Assembly (NCBI GenBank): GCA_037389465.1
Contig: JAZARR010000197.1
Coordinates: 657,501-721,500, forward strand
Source of the DNA: Baylisascaris procyonis
Taxonomy: Eukaryota > Nematoda > Chromadorea > Rhabditida > Ascarididae
Direction of reading: 5' to 3'
Length of the DNA: 64,000 nt
Shown: piece after piece, positions 11,801-23,075 of the stretch
How positions within the stretch are numbered: the stretch's first letter is position 1
Layout of the letters: every line of letters starts with the position of its first letter
Notes under the pieces: generated by a model
What the model saw: only the letters and a program-made list of their open reading frames with translations
Database searches by the model: none
What the model was told of the DNA's origin: nothing
Position numbers and translations under genes: made by a program

Positions 11801-14800
11801 CTCTGATGTGAAACGATATTTCTTTCGTATGTTGCACATGTTCACGCTTGAAAGTTTATACTATCGCTTAATAATTGAAGTTTTAAAAAAATAAATATGC
11901 TTGGTGGTCGAAAAAATATTCAATGAATAATATTGTAGGTGATTGCGGCGAATGATGGCACATTCCAAGACGACATCCTTCTTACTGAGCACCAATCCAA
12001 CTGGATTTTGAATGAAATCAGTGCGCTTGATGGACGCAGAAAGCGTGATTCACTATTCCTCGAAAATGCGCCCACGCAGAAATGGCCAACCGGAGAACCT
12101 ATAAAATACTACTTCGATCCCTCTCTTAGTTAATGCAGCATCATCCATCTATTAATTGATTGTTGTGTGTATGTGTGTGTGTCTGTCTGTGTGTGTCTGC
12201 GTGTTCGTGCGTGTCTGTGTGTATGTCTGTGAGGCAATTATATTTTTATTTACCTTACATTTGATTGCTACCTCAATCAATTTCGTATATTTAATGAGAA
12301 TCGAATTGAGCCATTGCCTATATAGCCGCCCCGCTAAATAAATAATTTAATAATATTCACAAATTGAATTTTTCAACTTGTAATCTTATCACGTTGAACT
12401 GAACTAACCACTAGATTTAGTAGCAAAAAAAGACAAAACAGACGATTCAAAGTCTTTTAGCACCATTTTAATATCGTTTTTAGTAATCAAGAATCCATAT
12501 TTTCTTTTCGCTTCCATCACATATAGTGGTTCATATTCTTATTCCTCTTTTTCTTTTTCATCGGCAATAAACTCATCCTGCAATTTATGCCCATCCATCG
12601 GTATCATTTATGCAATGTGCCCATCCATTTGAGTCATTCGTGAAATTTTAGATCCACCTACAAAAGAGATTTTATACAATATGATGGTAGAATTTTTGCA
12701 TTATGTTATCTATACTATTAATCTATGCCATTTTATCTACACAATGCATTTAGATCATTTATATAATCGGCACTTCTTCCCGCAAAATTTTTTGTTGGGT
12801 TATAGGTTTTTCTGCTAGTGAAGTATAGAGAGGATATGACAATCAGCTTCTTTTTCACTGCAATTAAAGCAATGTTAAATATATTGAAGCAATCGTTAGA
12901 AAGATTTTTTGAAAATTTGGCAATCAAATTAAAACCTTGCGATAGATCAAATATTTTAAGCATTTCTCCAAATATTCAACTGTAATCGAAATTTGCAGAT
13001 AGCGATGATCAAGAAGTTGTGAAGAAGGCAGTGCAAGCAATCCAAAAGAGCACCTGTATAAAGTTCGAACTCGTTGTCGAACGACCACACTCGAAATATA
13101 TTCACTACGTAAAGAATCCTGACCCAACTTTGTGAGTTAGAATATGGCATAAACGTATTCTGTAATTTCTGAGCGCTCGACCACTGTTTCGCGTAGCGCA
13201 GTCGTTTAGTCGTTTGGTCATCATGTAGTAGATCCAAGATGGATTCCATCGGATACTGATTTCTAGCGGTGGAATTCTTTGCATGAAATATCCTCTTCAA
13301 CGAACAAATATATTTAAACTGACAATTACGTCTATACTATAATAACACACTGGTGTTATCCATGACGTAACGTCTCAATTTGTAATTTAGCGTATTACTT
13401 ATTACAATTGATTTTTTCGGATTTATTTTCGTAAATAAGAGACTGTATTATAGAAATATTTAACTTATATTTTTCCACAGAACTACGAGCAAAACCTACA
13501 CTCTAATAACCCTGAAATTAATTTCTTAGTTAAACGTTTCGAGGAAAAATTTTGGAATCTTCAAATCCACTAATCTTTGTTCCACATTATAAGCTAACAT
13601 GGTATAATATATTGCAGTTGTGGTATGAGTTTCATTGGTCGTATCGAACCTGTAAATCCGATTTTTCTGAGCTTCATGTGCGCCGATGTAGGTATTTTTT
13701 CTTGGTATTTAACAATTGTTATAGATATATATGAATTATTCGAATTGAAATTACAGTTTTAAACTTCAGTGTTTTCATTGCTGGATGACGTCATGGTGTA
13801 GGTAAGCAATTTTCATTCACGGGTATATTTAAAAGTAAATAAATAAAAAACACATCCTTGTTGAGAATAGCAATAGAAGATAATTTCGATTAAATTTGCA
13901 GCTTATTGGTGTGGCAGTACATGAGACAATGCATGCGTTGGGTATTAACCATCAACAATTACGTGCAGATCGAGATGAATACGTTACCGTACAATGGGAT
14001 AATATAAACCCACAGCTCTATGATTACTTCGCAATCGCAGACACATCACAGTTTACTAGGTTTGTAATGATAAAAAAACTTTATTTTCTCTTTTGTATTT
14101 TCTTCTCATTTGCTTGACTAAGTCTTTTCAATTGATATATATGTTGGATGTTTTTGAGTTTTGAGCCAACTGAAGTCCGGCTCAGACTGAGAATGATAAT
14201 GAGTGTTTTTGACGACCAATGAAAAGAGAGGTCGTGGGTTCGTCCCCGTCTGCGGACGAGTTTTCATTGGTCATAAAAAAAAAAAACAGAAAAACACTCA
14301 TTATCTTTTCAACTGTTTTTTTTTAATTTTAAAAGAAAAAAGGCCGAATCAAAAAGTAAATGGCATAGAAATTTACCCTTTATAAAATTTCTATCATCTT
14401 TGCAGAAAAAGAAAAACATTTCAAATGAAAAAATTTATAATTATTGTATCTCTATAACAGGAAGTTGCATTGATGACATACTTTTAATAACTCTCTGTAT
14501 AAAACATACAGTAATCGTTCATTTAACCACAAAAATTTTCTCAGGATTCATTCCTGGATTTCATGTTCGCATATAACAACTACTATGTCATTTGATCAGA
14601 TGTTATGTTCAGTTACGGTGTCGGATACGACTATTACAGTATAATGCACTATAGCCCCTTTATTGGTGGCGTGGATCCCAACAAGCCGACTCTTGTCCCG
14701 AAAATGCAACCTGAACGATTTATGAAGGTCAATCAATCTAATATTTTTATTCTAATAAATCTAATAATAATAATCTAATCTAATAAAGGCCTAATAATAA

Positions 14801-16112
14801 TCTAATAATAATCTAATAATCTAATAATCTAATAATAAAGGTCAATCTAATAAAATTTATTTCGAAATTCATTTCTGAGGTCATGATACAATTACAATGC
14901 TAGCTGGAGTAAAACCCTCAATCCCTCAAAAAGTCTCTCCTCGATGAGTAATAAGCTCTCATCCCATACAAAATTCGAAGAATATTCGAGAAGCAAAATA
15001 TCTCCTTTCCAATAGAATAACTCCACCCTTGAATTTTCATCAAGTTTTTGTGAATTTCATGGCCGCATACCTTCACACAAAATAACATTACATATTTCAA
15101 ATAACACAACAATGTGTTAAAATAATACAAGGCGATAAGATATAGCAGTTTTCTAATTCATTATATACCGCTGATGAGTGAATTTTTACGTACTAATAAT
15201 ATCTTATGGTGCATTTGATTATGCAAATGCATCCAATAGCCACTTCAGCAATTTCAATTCGATGCCGTTGAATTTGTGGTTTTAAAGATGAAATTCATTT
15301 GGCAACTATTTTCGCAAACCTGAAATCAAACAATTATGTCACATCAAGCGGAAGAATCAAGAAAGAGGATATTTTCCATGGAGAGATCCTTAAGATGTAA
15401 ATATGCATAATGGAATAAGCACCGAGGTCGAGTACAATAAGAGTTCGTATGAGATTTGAAAATTTTCCACATTTTTCGTAAGTATTGCTTAATGTAACAT
15501 TACCATTGCTGAAAAATCTGCTCTTAACTTAAAATTTAAGTCTAAACTTTAAATTAAACTTAAACTTAAAATATATTGATATTCTTTAATTAATCAAAAT
15601 TTACTTAAAATATACTTCTTTATCAGATAATTGGACAAAGGAAAGGTCTTAGCGATCGAGATGTCGAACTTTTACGGGTGATGTATTGCAATCCAGGTGA
15701 GTGAATCGTCCTTTGAGATCTAATCAAGGATCATGTTCGACGTTCGATTCGACACCTCTGAATATATTCATGTCGAAATCTTTATGACCTTGTGAACTAC
15801 ATATGAAACTTTGTGGCTTTAGTTTTTAGCTTTAGCTAAGGTCATGCAGGTGTCTTAAGTACCAAAAAGAACATTGCCCCTGGATAGGTAATGGGTGTAT
15901 TTATTGTCACATAGCCAGAAAGTCATTTGGGAAATGAATAAGAGGTATTACCTCCAACTGCTAAATAGGAGGGGGAGGTTGAGGAATGCTGAGTGGGAAG
16001 GGAGCGAGAAAATTGCACTTTTGTCGGTACAAAAAGATGTGGTGCATGGGATCGCTCTAGGATACATATGCAGGTTAGGTAGAATTCAGGCTTTAGATGT
16101 GCTGATCTTGCC

Positions 16113-16210
<98 letters not shown>

Positions 16211-16458
16211 TCGTCGATACATCCCAGGTAAATACTGGGGGATGTAGGTTTGAAAGAGAAAAAGATCAATTTTTATGCACGGGTATCAATCTAAAAAAAA
16301 AACCGAAACTTCTATTAAATATCTTAATGATGTAAAATTAAGGATGTGAAGATAAGAGCGTATATTGTGGAATATGGACATTGAAAGGTCTATGTAATGG
16401 AAAGAGTCCAGAAACGTGGATGAAACGAAATTGCGGCAGATCATGTGGATTCTGTTGA
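7599..16458 (+). CDS. Secreted astacin metalloprotease with C-terminal ShKT domain (nematode NAS type)
   Basis: Predicted secreted zinc endopeptidase made as a zymogen, about 490 aa. Exons: 7599-7912, 8312-8372, 9009-9146, about 11198-11306, 11939-12128, 12999-13131, 13618-13687, 13902-14059, 14613-14727, 15627-15696, 16343-16458. All junction phases agree except exon 3 to exon 4. Order: short signal peptide (start [16 protein letters not shown]), proline-rich stretch of PPPPP(F) blocks (about residues 23-65), prodomain, RRKR furin-type site (about 240-243), catalytic domain with zinc motif [11 protein letters not shown] (about 345-355; bases 13920-13952), Met-turn SIMHY (400-404), then a six-Cys ShKT module (454-490) ending FC-stop. 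The catalytic Glu, three His and Met-turn Tyr are present. The Glu that usually follows the third His is Gln. The start is the only ATG in the open frame after the stop at 7521. A polyadenylation signal lies at 16606. Which NAS subfamily member it is cannot be decided here. Confidence 0.93.
8480..8790. repeat. GC-richer insert inside astacin intron 2, probable retroposon
   Basis: This 300-bp block in intron 2 has clearly higher GC than its surroundings and ends in an A-rich run that leads straight into a TA/GTATAT microsatellite, as the 3' ends of non-LTR retroposons often do. The minus strand is open for 82 codons over 8506-8754, but this does not resemble a known protein and is probably incidental. 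No second copy is present in the window. Confidence 0.35.
8795..8854. repeat. (TA)n followed by (GTATAT)n
   Basis: A TA tract passing into three GTATAT units at the end of the GC-richer insert in astacin intron 2. Confidence 0.9.
10090..10870 (-). mobile_element. Possible transposon relic inside astacin intron 3
   Basis: A GC-richer patch within intron 3. On the minus strand, 10094-10321 is open for 75 codons and contains KYIGET followed about 15 residues later by [10 protein letters not shown]. That pattern recalls the GIY-YIG endonuclease core (YIGET...R..EH) found at the end of Penelope-like retroelements. Neighbouring minus-strand frames up to about 10870 also look protein-like but are broken. 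The resemblance rests on one short motif, so this is a tentative assignment of a decayed element. Confidence 0.25.
14150..14306. mobile_element. Foldback element, copy 1 (within astacin intron 8)
   Basis: Bases 14195-14224 are repeated inverted at 14261-14305, interrupted there by an A-rich run, forming a foldback whose loop carries GGGTTCGTCCCCGTCTGCGG. A second, diverged copy of the same core lies at 18574-18690. Comparison shows that each copy keeps one outer arm and has lost the other: copy 1 keeps the left arm (AAGTCCGGCTCAGACTGAGA). The core resembles a tRNA B box (GGTTCGANNCC), so a tRNA-derived SINE origin is possible, but a MITE fits the arms better. Confidence 0.75.
14748..14842. 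repeat. TCTAATAA-type simple repeat
   Basis: An irregular run of TAATAATC/TCTAATAA units just after the donor of astacin exon 9. Confidence 0.85.
16115..16209. repeat. (TA)n microsatellite in last astacin intron
   Basis: About 95 bp of TA dinucleotide in the intron before the ShKT exon. It is the longest such tract in the window. Confidence 0.95.
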
Positions 16459-18573
16459 TAGGGCAATAATATATATGTGGACGATACGAATCTTATCACA
16501 TTGTTCAAAACTGCCTTATTGTTAAGTCAATACTTGATAACTTCTAATAATCAGCAATATTGATTGATTTTCAATCAATATATGTGATCATCGAATCGAT
16601 ATTGTAATAAATCAACTTGCAATGAGTAATAATAAGTTTCAACAGGAGACTCACTTTTAAAGAGGCTCTTCGTTTACCATCACATCGAAGTTGCTTTCCC
16701 TTCCCCTTCACCCCCTCCCACTAATCCCTACTATCCTTCAGAAAAATTCTAGTAAAATTATTTGGCATCTCATAGAAGAGCATATAGCGCACAATGGATT
16801 AACTGCAAGCAGAGAGCAAACTCGGTCGCATTAGTACAACAGCAGATGAAAGGTTTGAATAAATTCGATCACGCAATATGCAAAAATATCTCTGGTGAGA
16901 TGATCACAATTGTTCATAATCCCCTCGAAAAGCATCGGCTTGAAATCCGTAACAAATATGCACTTTAATTGCTAATCTAAATGTTTCTTTATTTTATTTT
17001 ATTTTTGTTTGAGTCTTTGAGTTGTGCTAGAATCAGTTAGATTGCCAAAATATTAAATTTCATCTTAAATACGAAAAAATATTTATTCTACCCCCTCCTT
17101 TCCCTCTCATCCATCCCCCTCATCCTCCCCCATCCTTCCCGAAGTCGACTTCTACCTCGAATCGAAGTAATTCTGAGCTGGATTAATGAAAGTTCTGCCT
17201 TTGAACGACTATAGGCGCTGAAGAGTAAGAAGAAGAGGCAAATATTGTGCATGTATTATATTATGCATTGTTCATCGAGGTCACACGGTTGCACCGACTG
17301 CACATAAACATAAACACCTCACCGATACACACACTAAATAGCCATGACTCGATCTACCATCCGGTCTCACCTGCTTCATTTTGACCCTCTATTATCCTCT
17401 AATATCCTAGTATCTAGCAAGATTGAACTGGACTAGACCTCATTTTTCATCTTCTTTCGAGTTTGAAGGATTGACCGAATGATTATGAAAAAATAGACGA
17501 AAGTAATAGTCAGGATCGTTTTACAGCATTCAAATATTCGCTTCAATGGGAGATTTGCTGAAAAATTCCAGCTTAAGTAATAAAAAAAAACCATCAGATG
17601 ATAGCATAAACGGTTTATTCTTTGCAGAATTTGCTCAGTATTTTAGTTATTTTGCAGCTGAAGTACGATTCTGTAATGGCAGGCATTACTTGTTACTTAC
17701 CGCATGCGATTAGAAAGTTGTTGTTGTTGCTTTACGATATAATAGAGATTGTCATCTCATAGTTTTGTACTCATTATTGATGCTGTCACAAATATGCAAT
17801 CATTGAAATAATTCATATTCTTTCTTTCGCATTCTACAATACTAAAGATGAAACCGTCATAACTCAACAGCTATTGCATATAGACATGTAAATCACTTGC
17901 TCCTCTACTTTTACTCAGTACCGTAAGCTGTTTCCAGTTTTTACAGTAATCCGACGGTATTGTCCTCCTCGTTATATACCGTAAGAAAGCACTTGTTGAT
18001 ATCTTACGATATGCTACAAATAAAGTGATTAACTCCTCATAAGTTTATGCTTCTTATTAAGGTGTTCCCGAATGCGTTAACTTTCTAACAATCTCTCTTA
18101 GTCGTTTGCTGTCCTACAATTTGCAATTTATATTTCCCACATTATGTGCTAAATATAGATCATAATAGCTAATTGCATATTCTTTTTAATGTGTTAACTT
18201 GTCATTGAATATTTTTTATTATCTTTGATATTATTCCACTCATTATTTGTTAATAATATTCTGACATATCTGTTGCACCTGATTTTTTATTAAACCGTCG
18301 TTGAGTTTTCGCATGTGAAAGAAAATATTTTTATTTGAGATTTCAATTCACCTATATTGTGTACTTATTGTTTGCTTTTTGCTCAATATTCCTTAGTAAA
18401 TCTCCTCCATATTTGTTTAGTAATCCCTTTTTTTTTCGTTGATAGGTTCGTATTGTAATTTGCTAAATACTCATCTATATTGTGCAATATGCGCGCTACG
18501 ATAATGCAATGAAAACGATTATTGCGTTGGTAATGTTCGTTGCGATGATTTAGGCCTTCATCGTTTTATCATT

Positions 18574-18690
18574 ATCTCGGGTTCATCCCCGTCTGCGGAC
18601 AAGTTTTCATTGGTCATCAAAAACACCCAATTATTACTCTTAGTCTGAGCCGGACTTCACTTGGCTTATAAGCTCAAAACATTCCACATA
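18574..18690. mobile_element. Foldback element, copy 2
   Basis: The core (GGGTTCATCCCCGTCTGCGG) and the arm TTTTCATTGGTCAT match copy 1 at 14150-14306. This copy retains the right outer arm, ending in the inverse of copy 1's left arm (AGTCTGAGCCGGACTTCA), and lacks the left arm. Together the copies suggest an original element with long terminal inverted repeats. Confidence 0.75.
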
Positions 18691-19621
18691 TATCGTTTTT
18701 ATCATTTTTAACACTTTATGTCTATATAATCGAAAAATTCCACTCGTTCTTTTCAAAGAAACAAATGATCCCAAATATTTCTTCATTAACGAAAATTTTC
18801 GAAAATTTTTGAAAGAAATTTTTTTCAACCAAAAAAAAAAACAACGAATGCTGCTTTATCGATAGTTTTTTCTTTGCTAATGCATTGCGATGCTCTAAAT
18901 TCATTCAATCAATATTACAAATTTTCGTCAGCTGTTTAAAGTTCCTTCTTTTTTTCCTCATTTATTGCACTTCTGCTGAGATATTAATTGTATTTGTAAG
19001 CGTATTGCTATTCTATTTGCACAATATTTTGTGATGACTTATTTTATAAAAAATTTTCCATACTAAGCAAATGATTGATATCTATATAAAAATCATTCAA
19101 GTTTTTATAGAAATGATAGAATTTCTTTTTACTCATTCTTATACTAGAATTTTTGCATAGTATTTTATGCTTTCATTTTCCCTCACTACCGCCTAATTTA
19201 ATTTTTTTTTTTTTTTGAATATTGGTGCTGAAGTTGGTTTTTTTAAAATCATATTAACATCTAGAAAAGACTGACGTACTACGCTAGAGGCTAGTCTTTG
19301 CTTAACTTTACTTCAAGAACTTTAGCAACAGTATCTTTTTCATTGAGCTCTAATAGTTTTGTTCCGTTTTTAAATGTTTTATTGAATTTTTTGATCAACT
19401 TTCTAAATTTTTTAATCAACTTTCTAAATTTATTAAGAAGTTTTGGCCTATTTGTAACTTTTTCGTTGAACTTTTTGATAAACTTTTTGATAAAACTTTT
19501 TATAAGAAGCTTTTATTTCGTTCAGAAAATGTTTCAATGAACTTTTTAGTCAACTTTGTAATAAAACTTGATCGAAAGTTTTGTTCAATTTATGATTGCG
19601 TTTTATTGAAGTTTTTGTAAA

Positions 19622-20330
19622 GTGATAAATCAAATGGCTCCGGCAATGCTGATTATTGACTTTGTAACAACTATAAAGTCTCAACTTTTCAATAAAATAA
19701 TAGCAGATGTATTGAGCATTATCGAATGCTTTCATCCCTATTGTCGACCCATTTTGGAATACTGCACTTCCATATGGTCGCCTTATTCGGTTTTTAATAT
19801 CAAGCTCCTAGAGAATGTCTAAAAACATTTCATCCACATTATTTTCCGCAAAATTTATGAGGGTCCATAGCAGCCTGATTGGCAATCTTCAACCTGGATT
19901 CAGTGGAATATTGCAGGCTTTATTTTAACTTGATTCTTTGTTACAAAATTATGTTCGGTTTGTACGACACTCGGCTGCCGGAAATATTTCACTTTGCCCC
20001 TCCTCGTAGTCGGCGTGCGCATTGGTTTCAGCTTGCCAGAGCATGTGGTTTCAGCTCGCCAGAGCATGTTGCAGTACAAACAGTGTTCTGCGTAGTTTTT
20101 AGTTTCGCGATATACGAATCTGAAATCTTCTTCCAGCCAATATCGTTAATGCATCCAATTCTTTAGCTTTTAAGCTACGGCTGAATCGTTTCGATCCAAA
20201 CACTATTGCTGCTCTTACGTATTAAATGTCTCTAAACTTAGTTCGATGAACGTTTTGCTCGTTGTTGCTGTTAATGCTCACATACTTTTGTATGTTTTTC
20301 CGCCTCGGGGCGTTAATGTAAATAAGTAAA
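19622..20330 (+). mobile_element. LINE reverse-transcriptase 3' relic
   Basis: The + strand carries the end of a non-LTR retrotransposon ORF2 in pieces. 19622-19822 contains YCRPILEYCTSIWSPY then IKLLENV, the conserved block after the RT thumb of CR1/Jockey-like LINEs. After a stop and frameshift, 19879-20166 contains LDSVEYCRLYFNLILCYKI, the block that normally follows. Then come frame breaks and a tail ending in TAAATAAA simple repeats (20320-20395). The order of blocks is right but several stops and shifts make it inactive. The exact clade is not decidable. Confidence 0.75.
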
Positions 20331-21566
20331 TAAATAAACTAATAAACAAATAAATAAGTGACTAAATAAATGAATAGGTAAATAAATAAATAAAAAGTAA
20401 CTATAATTCTGTATAAATATCGTAAGAAAATTTAGCGGCTTAACGAAGCGCATCATCTCAATTGGCATAGAAAACTTAATAATACGGTATTAATCTGTTC
20501 CATAGCATCCTCTTGCTTGTTTTCTTTCTAGTAGATGTAGCAACAATTCTAAACAAACATCGATTCGTCTGTTTTTGTCCGTCTGTTTTCTGACTGAAAT
20601 GAAAAAAAAATGTCTGAGCAACTCAAACCTTTTAGATGTCCCAGTCATATTCAGAAATGGAGCACATAACACGTATTGTTGAGTGCCTTATTGAAAGTTT
20701 AGTTGGAAGGCTTATAGATTGAGCAGTTTAACGCTGCGAAATTAATCGCCACATTCAGACATTTTTTTAATCATTTTATTTTTTTCATCACCTCTATTTT
20801 ACTGTCGTATTAATTTTATCAAATTTGCTAAGTGGAAAATATTTTTATTGATGAAAATTGGTTTTCTTCTTTTTTTTTTTTTTTAGAAATCTGCAATCAT
20901 TTTTCTAATTGAATTATCGATTTGATTTGCAAATTGTTTGAATATAATATATCTCAAAAATTGTCATCTATCTGCGCTCATTTATTATAAATGAAAAAGT
21001 TTTATCTGCTCAAAACTTTCATCTTTTCTTTACTCAAAAAGTTTGTTTTAGTTTCTAAAAATTTGATTCCATTTAAAAAAAAATGGAAAATTTAAAATTA
21101 AAACTTCAAAAGATTCCAGCCGACGTTATGAAATTTCGAAATTTTTTCTTCGATTTTTATTTCGAAGATTTTTATTAGTGATATTTTATCGACTTATTAA
21201 TTCGGTGCATTGAGCAAGTTCCAAAAAGAAAAAAAAACGTCTATAAAAAATGAAATTTTCCAAATTTTTGGCAGAAATTTTTTTTCTATTTTTTGCGAAT
21301 TTTTTTTTCGGAAAAAATCCTCGTCGATTTTCTCTTTTTTGATGAAAAATTGATATACAATTAAGAAATCCCGTGAAAACACTCGTTCTGATCAATTCTT
21401 CCTAGTCGTTACTTGCCAAGCAAAAAAAGCTTCCCATCATAGTCATGGCTCAATTCTCAACGAAAACTTAGTCGACTGTCCAAATAATTAAATATTGAGC
21501 AACAACCGATACGTTTAGAAGGTTAAGCTGATGAAGTGAGCAGCAACTGGCATCAATGGATTGATC

Positions 21567-21630
21567 ACGTTGATTAATCGATCGATCAAATTGATCGATC
21601 GATCAAACTGATCGATCGATTAATCAGCGT
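21567..21630. repeat. GATC/ATCGAT-rich palindrome
   Basis: Arms 21567-21589 and 21608-21630 are inverted copies with two mismatches in 23, around a central palindrome TTGATCGATCGATCAA. The block holds many overlapping ATCGAT and GATC sites. No coding content. Confidence 0.9.
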
Positions 21631-22036
21631 AATTTTTTTTCTTGCAACCTAATTTTTTCGCAAGTTTACATCTATGAATCCACATTATTTAATAGTTTTC
21701 CCTCACCACCCCCATTGTCTATCGCGCAACTGTTGACTTCGTGTACAGCCTTGGCATTCAACGTTGAAAAGAGATGACGTTCATCACTTGTCATCACTAA
21801 TTTAGAAAACATTTTGCAGTTTAGCATTATAGAATGTCGTAATTTAAAAGCTAAAAAATTTCGATTCATAAACGAGAGAAGCTTTCGAAATTTGGCATGT
21901 TGCCATGTTTACCAGAGTTTTTTACACTACCAACCTGGGGATTCGACTAATTTGAAGCTCATTGCTTCATAATACTTTGTGCTAATAAGTGATCTGGAAT
22001 TTTAGAATTTTTTAAAAATATCCAAAATTTTCGCTG

Positions 22037-22038
<2 letters not shown>

Positions 22039-22092
<54 letters not shown>
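22039..22092. repeat. (TA)n microsatellite
   Basis: About 54 bp of TA dinucleotide. Confidence 0.95.
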
Positions 22093-22095
<3 letters not shown>

Positions 22096-23057
22096 CATTA
22101 TCGCTAATGCACATATTTTATTCATCTTAACTCACCTCCTCAAAAAAATAAAAAAGTATTTCTTTAAACGAATCGTTTCGTTTTGCTCCTCACAGTTATC
22201 TGATTGTCTTCAATTATGTCGCATGGCACTCTATTAAGTTGTTTATCGTTGGTCTATATGAGTTATCGTTGAACGTCCCAAATTCATCGCTATCGTTCAC
22301 ATCGTTTCAGAATGGCCAAATAATTTACGCCATTTGCGTGAGGAATTTTTCTAATCGTTTTTTCGCTCATTTTTTTTCAAAGTTTTTCTCTTCAAGCATT
22401 CATTTGATTTTTTATTCTTTCATTCCATTATCATCTTTTTCTCAGGTTTTATTACAAAATATTTTTCATCTCTTTAAAATTTTCTCTTTATAATTTTTTT
22501 CTCGCAGAATTCTTTAAAAATTTGAAATTTTCATAATTTTTTTTCTCTAGGCAACACAGTTAGATATCTCTTGATCTCAAAAGAGTTTTATCTATTGATC
22601 GATAGAGCGTTCAAAACGAATCATAAAAAATCCCTAAATATTGTTGATTGTTGACTGAGTTTATAAGTTTTCCAAAAATCTCACAGACAAATAAATTTTA
22701 CACTTTTTTTTTTTAAAAAAAGTACAATATGTTTACAGCTTCACCTTGTAACTATTTGCTTTAGGGATGCTTTGAAAGTATAAACTTTTAACCTTAAACC
22801 TTGAGACTTTTAATTGTTTACCTTCAGCTTTAAAGGTAAAAGTTACCTGTAAAAAGTATATATTTTAAAAGTTGAACAATATGCTTATATCTTTTACAGA
22901 ATATGTTTTTAGCCTTTCGATGAATGAATTTGCATATTTTGCATCGTATTTATTTTTTTTTCTTTATAATAAAAAATTGTCCTCATTTATTTCTTACTGA
23001 AAATTATAATGTAAAAAATGATTTCTCTATGCTAATATTTTCAAAATTCCGAAGAAT

Positions 23058-23064
23058 ATTTCAG
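23058..23064 (+). promoter_or_regulatory. Probable splice-leader trans-splice acceptor
   Basis: ATTTCAG ends at 23064 and the start codon of the EF-hand gene is at 23076, 11 nt further on. No upstream coding exon fits. A 3' splice site this close to an initiator ATG is the usual signature of SL trans-splicing in nematodes. An ordinary 5'UTR intron is the alternative. Confidence 0.55.
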
Positions 23065-23075
23065 GGTAATCTGCA

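Larger units (their letters stand above)
16459..23064. other. Intergenic region between astacin and EF-hand genes
   Basis: No phase-consistent gene was found. The region contains the astacin 3' end (AATAAA at 16606), pyrimidine-rich runs near 16690-16735 and 17088-17141, the second foldback copy, a LINE relic, a GATC-rich palindrome and a TA microsatellite. The remaining open frames are short and low in complexity. Confidence 0.6.

Noticed and set aside
13768..13800. Candidate extra astacin exon between exons 7 and 8
   Set aside because: It would put an in-frame stop before the good donor; joining 13687 directly to 13902 keeps frame and gives the expected family spacing to the zinc motif.
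14224..14262. tRNA gene suggested by GGTTCGTCCCC
   Set aside because: No acceptor or anticodon arms can be drawn around it; it is the loop of a foldback element.
15895..16335. 146-codon + frame with a long Ile-Tyr run
   Set aside because: Most of it is the translated TA microsatellite in the last astacin intron.
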